The notes beneath the pieces were generated by a model, which was given only the letters and a program-made list of their open reading frames with translations, was not told where the DNA came from and ran no database searches. Below, piece by piece: positions 14,035 to 17,620 of a DNA stretch of 17,620 nt (position 1 is the stretch's first letter; the number at the start of each line of letters is the position of its first letter). The stretch covers positions 1 to 17,620 of the forward strand of contig CAMBAQ010000018.1 of assembly GCA_945863785.1 (NCBI GenBank), given 5' to 3'. A program made the translations under genes and the position numbers. The stretch comes from Chthoniobacter flavus. Its GTDB lineage: Bacteria; Verrucomicrobiota; Verrucomicrobiia; Chthoniobacterales; Terrimicrobiaceae.

Positions 14035-15609
14035 ATGCAGAAAACACTATCTATGAAACCATCGATTTTTAGAACTCCAGACGGCCGGAATCACGCCATC
14101 ACCTTCGCTCTTGTCAGTTCGTTATTCCTACTTTGGGGATTCTGCAACGGCATGATAGACGTGATGGATAAGCATTTTCAACAGGAACTCAACCTCACGT
14201 TGGCTCAGTCCGCCTGGGTGCAATTTGCGCATTATCTTGGCTACTTCCTTATGGCCATGCCCGCAGGTTGGCTGGCGAGCAAGCTTGGCTACAAAGGCGG
14301 TATCATTGCTGGGTTGATCATGGTCGCCGTCGGCGGATTCTGGTTTATCCCTGCCACCCAGATCGCCACCTTTCCCGCCTTTCTGCTCGGCGTGTGTATG
14401 ATCGCCTCGGGACTCACCTTTTTGGAAACGGTCGCCAATCCCTACACTACAGTGCTGGGGCCGACCCGGTACGCCGCCACCCGCATCAATCTTGCACAAT
14501 CTTGCAATGGGGTCGGTTGGATTTTTGGTCCCATCGCCGGAGCGGCTTTCTTCTACGGTAAGGACGCCAGCGGACAGAGCACTGGTTCGGAGACGCTCTG
14601 GATCCCCTATGCCGCCATTGGAGGATTTGTGCTTATTCTTGCAGTGGTTTTCGCTTTTTGCAAATTGCCAGATATCAAGTCCGACGATGAATTTCATCTG
14701 GATGAAGCCACCTCTTCGGATGATAAGCCGCTCGCTAACCGTGGGCTTTCTCTAGGCCTGCTTTGGTTGAATATCGTTGTGCTGTCACTTGCTGTCGGCA
14801 TGATTATCTCGGCGATTGCGGCCATTCCCGCCGTGGGAGCAAAGCTTGGCCTGACCGAAAACCAAGCCCTCTGGAGTGCCTCGGGCCTCTTTGCCGTAAT
14901 AGGAACCGGTGTCCTTATTCTCAAAAGCAGCCAAATTGGAAATAACAGCATCTGGAGCCATCCTCATTTCTCGGGTGCCACGTTGACCCAATTTTTTTAC
15001 GTTGCGGCCCAGTGCGGCATCTTCGCTTATTTTATTAACTACATGACCTCGCAAATCCCCGCCGTTCCTCAGTCTTGGAGCGCGGGTTCTTTTGGTGGTT
15101 GGTTTGAGATTCACAAAAACGGCCTTTTGGGCCTCAGCGACAAAGGCGCTTCCAGCCTCGCTTCAGTCGGCTTTGTTTGCTTCCTTGCCGGTCGCATCAT
15201 CGGAGCCGCCTTGCTCAAGAAGTTTCCCGCTCACAAAGTGCTGGCTGTCTTCGCCACACTCGCGGGCCTTTGCAGCCTCGCTGTGTTTTTGAAGCTCGGT
15301 TGGCTTTCTGCAGGCGCGCTTTTCCTTACCTATCTTTTCATGTCCATCATGTTTCCGACCATTTTCTCGCTCGGCATTCATGGCCTTGGAAGTCGCGCCA
15401 AGAGGGCCTCTTCCTATATCATAATGGCCATCATGGGCGGAGCGATCATGCCCAAACTCATGGGCCACATTGCCGATCAGACCGATATGTCCACCGGATT
15501 CATTGTCCCACTCGCCTGCTTTGTCGTTGTAGCTCTCTACGGATCGTTATGGTCGAAGCTGAGCAACGCCGAGAACGCCGGCCCCATTAAACTGAGCTCC
15601 GGCCACTAA
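14035..15609 (+). CDS. fucP: FucP-family sugar:H+ symporter (MFS)
   Basis: A polytopic inner-membrane transporter of the major facilitator superfamily, FucP/GluP/NagP group, importing a sugar with protons. The N-terminal half aligns well with E. coli FucP. D42 in GMIDVMDKHFQQ matches the position of E. coli Asp46, and E131 in GLTFLETVANPYTTVLGP matches Glu135, both needed for proton-coupled L-fucose transport. INLAQSCNGVGWIFGP is also conserved. At 524 residues it is longer than E. coli FucP (about 438), mostly through two extra loops (about residues 178-190 and 340-365). The substrate could be L-fucose, glucose/galactose or N-acetylglucosamine. No catabolic genes lie nearby. ATGs at 14035 and 14053 are both possible starts, and neither has a ribosome binding site. 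Confidence 0.88.
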   Translation: MQKTLSMKPSIFRTPDGRNHAITFALVSSLFLLWGFCNGMIDVMDKHFQQELNLTLAQSAWVQFAHYLGYFLMAMPAGWLASKLGYKGGIIAGLIMVAVGGFWFIPATQIATFPAFLLGVCMIASGLTFLETVANPYTTVLGPTRYAATRINLAQSCNGVGWIFGPIAGAAFFYGKDASGQSTGSETLWIPYAAIGGFVLILAVVFAFCKLPDIKSDDEFHLDEATSSDDKPLANRGLSLGLLWLNIVVLSLAVGMIISAIAAIPAVGAKLGLTENQALWSASGLFAVIGTGVLILKSSQIGNNSIWSHPHFSGATLTQFFYVAAQCGIFAYFINYMTSQIPAVPQSWSAGSFGGWFEIHKNGLLGLSDKGASSLASVGFVCFLAGRIIGAALLKKFPAHKVLAVFATLAGLCSLAVFLKLGWLSAGALFLTYLFMSIMFPTIFSLGIHGLGSRAKRASSYIIMAIMGGAIMPKLMGHIADQTDMSTGFIVPLACFVVVALYGSLWSKLSNAENAGPIKLSSGH

Positions 15610-15691
15610 ACGCCCCCCCCAAGCGTGCGGTGTTTGGCGAGACCAATAGTATTTAAGTTTCTGCAATTGAATGCTGTAACGCTTCGCTAAT

Positions 15692-15716
15692 ACCAAAGGC
15701 TGAATGCATTTTGACT
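15692..15716 (+). repeat. Dispersed palindromic repeat, copy 3
   Basis: Differs from copy 2 (13913-13937) at a single base. It is an imperfect inverted repeat, CAAAGGC and GCATTTTG, in the same orientation as the other copies. It lies directly upstream of the GC hairpin pair at 15727-15762, which may belong to the same larger element. Confidence 0.6.
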
Positions 15717-15726
15717 CATACGCTAG

Positions 15727-15762
15727 CGGCGGTCTGCGACCGCCGATGGCCGAGAGTTCGGC
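15727..15762. repeat. Pair of adjacent GC-rich hairpins (REP-like)
   Basis: The first is CGGCGGTC-TGC-GACCGCCG (15727-15745), eight perfect pairs. The second is GCCGA-GAGT-TCGGC (15749-15762), five pairs. There is no T-run after either. Two tandem stem-loops of this kind after a gene resemble REP or BIME-type intergenic elements. They may also end or stabilise the permease mRNA. Confidence 0.45.
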
Positions 15763-15870
15763 GCTCATAGAGAGGCCGTTTAAAAGTGAAAATGGCCCGC
15801 TAAATCTGAAAAAGTTCTTTTGTGCTTTTGAAATAGCTGCGCCTTGCGCTTGGCTTCCATTATACTCGCT

Positions 15871-16422
15871 TCACCGTTGTTCTTTGATCGTTTGAAAAAC
15901 GGGTTGGAGTATCGGGTTTGGCGTGGTGATGATCTGGGTGCCGATGGTTTCGCCTTTCTCGTTTTTGACCGGGACCAACGTTTGAATGGGGCTGCCGTAG
16001 TTCACGAAACCCTTTAGTTCGGTGTTTTCAAATTTCGATGTGGTGCCGGTTTCGATGGTCACTCCGAGTTGGCGGGTTTGAAAGGAGTTCGGTGAAGCGG
16101 GGACTACAACCGTGTGGCCAGTGGGATTGCTCAGAACGCATGCCGGTGTGTATCCGCTCGGGTAGGAGATTTCCTGTCCTACGAACATTTTGGAGCTATG
16201 GATCTGCGCTGGCGGACCCTCGAATGACTTTTTGGGATGGCCGAGGATGGTTTTGGCTGAGGAGGATTCTTCTTCCTCTTCGTCGTAGTAAATCTGAGGA
16301 GTGACGGTCGGCGTGGCTCGGTGGGGCGTTGGTTCTGTTTCCGCGCGCATGGGTAAAGGGAGATGAAAAATAATGGCTGCGAGTGAGAGCAAAAAGGAGG
16401 GGCTGGGGGCAGAGATTGTCAT
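15871..16422 (-). CDS. Small secreted protein of unknown function
   Basis: A 183-residue protein I do not recognise. Residues 1-28 look like a signal peptide (hydrophobic FLLSLAAIIF core, cleavage plausible near MRAET). The mature part begins proline- and threonine-rich, then has an acidic patch (YYDEEEEESSS, about 45-55). A polar region follows with VGQEISYPSGYTP and TGHTVVVPASPNSFQT, and the end is KGFVNYGSPIQTLVPVKNEKGETIGTQ in overlapping pieces. There are no cysteine pairs, lipobox or membrane helices after the signal. It is divergent from the cupin-like gene, with 61 bases between the two starts, so they may share control. Confidence 0.7.
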   Translation of the reverse strand: MTISAPSPSFLLSLAAIIFHLPLPMRAETEPTPHRATPTVTPQIYYDEEEEESSSAKTILGHPKKSFEGPPAQIHSSKMFVGQEISYPSGYTPACVLSNPTGHTVVVPASPNSFQTRQLGVTIETGTTSKFENTELKGFVNYGSPIQTLVPVKNEKGETIGTQIITTPNPILQPVFQTIKEQR

Positions 16423-16476
16423 GTCAAATGGGTGGATTTTGATTCGTTCGCGCTTGGGGTAGAGTAAGGCGGAAAT

Positions 16477-16482
16477 AGGAGG
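16477..16482 (+). promoter_or_regulatory. Perfect Shine-Dalgarno, unusually close to its ATG
   Basis: AGGAGG ends one base before the ATG at 16484. This is the only full consensus ribosome binding site I noticed in the window. The 1-base spacing is shorter than the usual 5-9, so either the real start is another codon (no in-frame start sits at the ideal distance) or the match is fortuitous. Confidence 0.35.
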
Positions 16483-16483
16483 T

Positions 16484-17620
16484 ATGCAATCGAGAGGGAA
16501 TCGTTCTTGTCCTTCAACGGGGATGCGCCAATCTCAGGAAATGGATTCCTATTTTTCTGAACTTGGCGGGATGGTTTATGATCGTTGGAAGCAGGTGAAT
16601 TTTGCTCCTGAAGCCTTTCCCGAGATCGCAACGGCTGTCCTTGTCGAGCGTCCGCCTGCAGACAACGTGAATCTTCCTGAGTTGGTGCGCGAGTTTCTGC
16701 TCGAGGATACGCAACCCGTACAGTCCACGTCGGGGTTCGGGCAGCCGGAATTGATCGTTTACGACACACCGCGTTTTTACATTCAGGTTTTGTTTTGGAT
16801 GGAGGGAACAACGGATATCCACCAGCACGCGTTCTCCGGGGCTTTTCATGTGATGGAGGGTTCGAGTTTGCATTCGCTATTCGAATTCGAGGATGCGGAG
16901 TCGATCACCTCACACTTTCGCGTTGGGAATCTGAAGTTGAAGGAATCGCATCTGCTGGAGACTGGCGCCACGATGCCGATTGTTTCTGGGGCGGGATGCA
17001 TCCACTCGTTGTTCCATCTGGATTCGCCTTCGGTATCCATCGTGATTCGTACGCATTCGGATCCATCTTGTGGGCCGCAATTCACCTATTTGCCGCCGCA
17101 TCTCGCGGTCGACCCCGTCCAAAATGACGGGCTCACCTTGCGCCGCAAGCAACTCCTCGACCTGCTTGAGCAGACTGGGGATCCCGAGTATGCGGACCTC
17201 GTTATCGAAATGATCCGAGAGTTGGATTTTGAGCGGGGATTTTTCATTCTCCAGAATGGCATCGGGCATCTGCGTAATCTGGGTGTCTGGGCCGAGGCTT
17301 GGGAGGCTTTTGCGCTTAAACACGGCCCACTTGCCGAGGCGGTGCCGCCGACGCTGGAAGAGATCATTCGCCGGGATGGAATCGCGGCCATGCGCGGAAT
17401 GATCGGCGATCCGGACCACCGGTTTTTTCTCGCTCTGTTGCTAAATGTCGAAGACGGGAAGTCGCTTTTGGAAATGGTCGGACTGCGCTATGGTGGCGCG
17501 ACTGTGGATATGATTCTTCAATGGGCCGAGGAACTCATGCAGGTCACCGAATCGGGGACTTGGATGATCGATGCCGAGTTCCCTGACGAGCTCGGGATCG
17601 TGCAGGATGAGCAACCGGAG
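16484..17620 (+). CDS. Cupin-like metal-binding protein of unknown function (3' end outside window)
   Basis: An open frame of 379 codons running off the right edge. From about residue 95 it has a cupin-like core. First comes TTDIHQHAFSGAFHVMEG (H113, H115, H122, E125), the position of cupin motif 1. Then LETGATMPIVSGAGCIHSLFHLD (H174, H178) follows, the position of motif 2, with IVIRTHSD as a closing strand. The histidines are likely metal ligands. The C-terminal 150 residues are helical and without a family I recognise (LTLRRKQLLDLLEQTGDPEY onward). The start is uncertain: ATG at 16484, 16523 or 16541. The fragment has no signal peptide or membrane segment. Function cannot be assigned. An oxygenase- or isomerase-type cupin is only one possibility. 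Confidence 0.75.
   Translation, partial: MQSRGNRSCPSTGMRQSQEMDSYFSELGGMVYDRWKQVNFAPEAFPEIATAVLVERPPADNVNLPELVREFLLEDTQPVQSTSGFGQPELIVYDTPRFYIQVLFWMEGTTDIHQHAFSGAFHVMEGSSLHSLFEFEDAESITSHFRVGNLKLKESHLLETGATMPIVSGAGCIHSLFHLDSPSVSIVIRTHSDPSCGPQFTYLPPHLAVDPVQNDGLTLRRKQLLDLLEQTGDPEYADLVIEMIRELDFERGFFILQNGIGHLRNLGVWAEAWEAFALKHGPLAEAVPPTLEEIIRRDGIAAMRGMIGDPDHRFFLALLLNVEDGKSLLEMVGLRYGGATVDMILQWAEELMQVTESGTWMIDAEFPDELGIVQDEQPE

Larger units (their letters stand above)
15610..15870. other. Intergenic region holding a repeat and hairpins
   Basis: This region lies between the permease and a convergent secreted-protein gene. It begins with a run of eight C (15613-15620), contains repeat copy 3 and two strong GC hairpins, and then an A/T-richer stretch (15775-15870). 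No typical terminator with a T-run was found, and no convincing gene. Confidence 0.4.

Noticed and set aside
16439..16467. TTGATT and GAGTAA as a promoter for the cupin-like gene
   Set aside because: The -10 element matches consensus at too few positions, although spacing is 17.
1..17620. CRISPR array, tRNA, rRNA, insertion sequence or prophage
   Set aside because: No regularly spaced repeat, cloverleaf, transposase or phage gene was seen on either strand.

Overview
The window looks like chromosomal DNA of a Gram-negative bacterium of moderately high GC, most plausibly a member of the Verrucomicrobiota/PVC group. This is an inference. It rests on the lipid A gene lpxI followed directly by a Gfo/Idh/MocA oxidoreductase, a CBS-domain manganese pyrophosphatase, a long FucP-type sugar permease, and the near absence of Shine-Dalgarno sequences before clear genes. 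No rRNA, tRNA, CRISPR array, transposase or phage gene was found.

Layout. (1) Bases 2-2212, + strand: the 3' end of cobalamin-dependent methionine synthase (metH), then a CBS/DRTGG-containing family II pyrophosphatase. (2) 2213-2665: a non-coding stretch with several hairpins, one copy of a dispersed palindromic repeat and a good intrinsic terminator. (3) 2666-5585, - strand: an unpaired addiction-module antitoxin, then purN and a UvrD/Rep-type helicase joined by an ATGA overlap. (4) 5812-9995, + strand: an envelope and isoprenoid block of farnesyl-diphosphate synthase (ispA), a membrane-anchored DUF4230-like protein, an M23 peptidase, lpxI and an overlapping Gfo/Idh/MocA dehydrogenase. (5) 9992-13659, - strand: four overlapping genes encoding a PAS histidine kinase, a single-domain Rcp1-like response regulator, a REC-HK-REC hybrid kinase and an OsmC-family protein. 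(6) 13660-14034: a hairpin-rich divergent intergenic region, with a second repeat copy and a possible promoter for the next gene. (7) 14035-15609, + strand: a FucP-family sugar:H+ symporter, followed by a third repeat copy and two strong GC hairpins. (8) 15871-17620: a divergent pair made of a small secreted protein of unknown function (- strand) and a cupin-like protein cut by the window end (+ strand).

How the genes fit together. lpxI, the dehydrogenase, the M23 peptidase, the DUF4230-like protein and ispA all point to outer-membrane, peptidoglycan or undecaprenyl/quinone precursor metabolism. The four-gene phosphorelay cluster is the most system-like part. Each reading frame runs into the next by 1-8 bases, so sensor, shuttle, hybrid kinase and a thiol-peroxidase-like effector are probably made together. 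A strongly structured stretch lies just upstream of that operon. Hairpins, repeat copies and protein residue positions were worked out by eye. Family assignments rest on recognised motifs, not on database searches.
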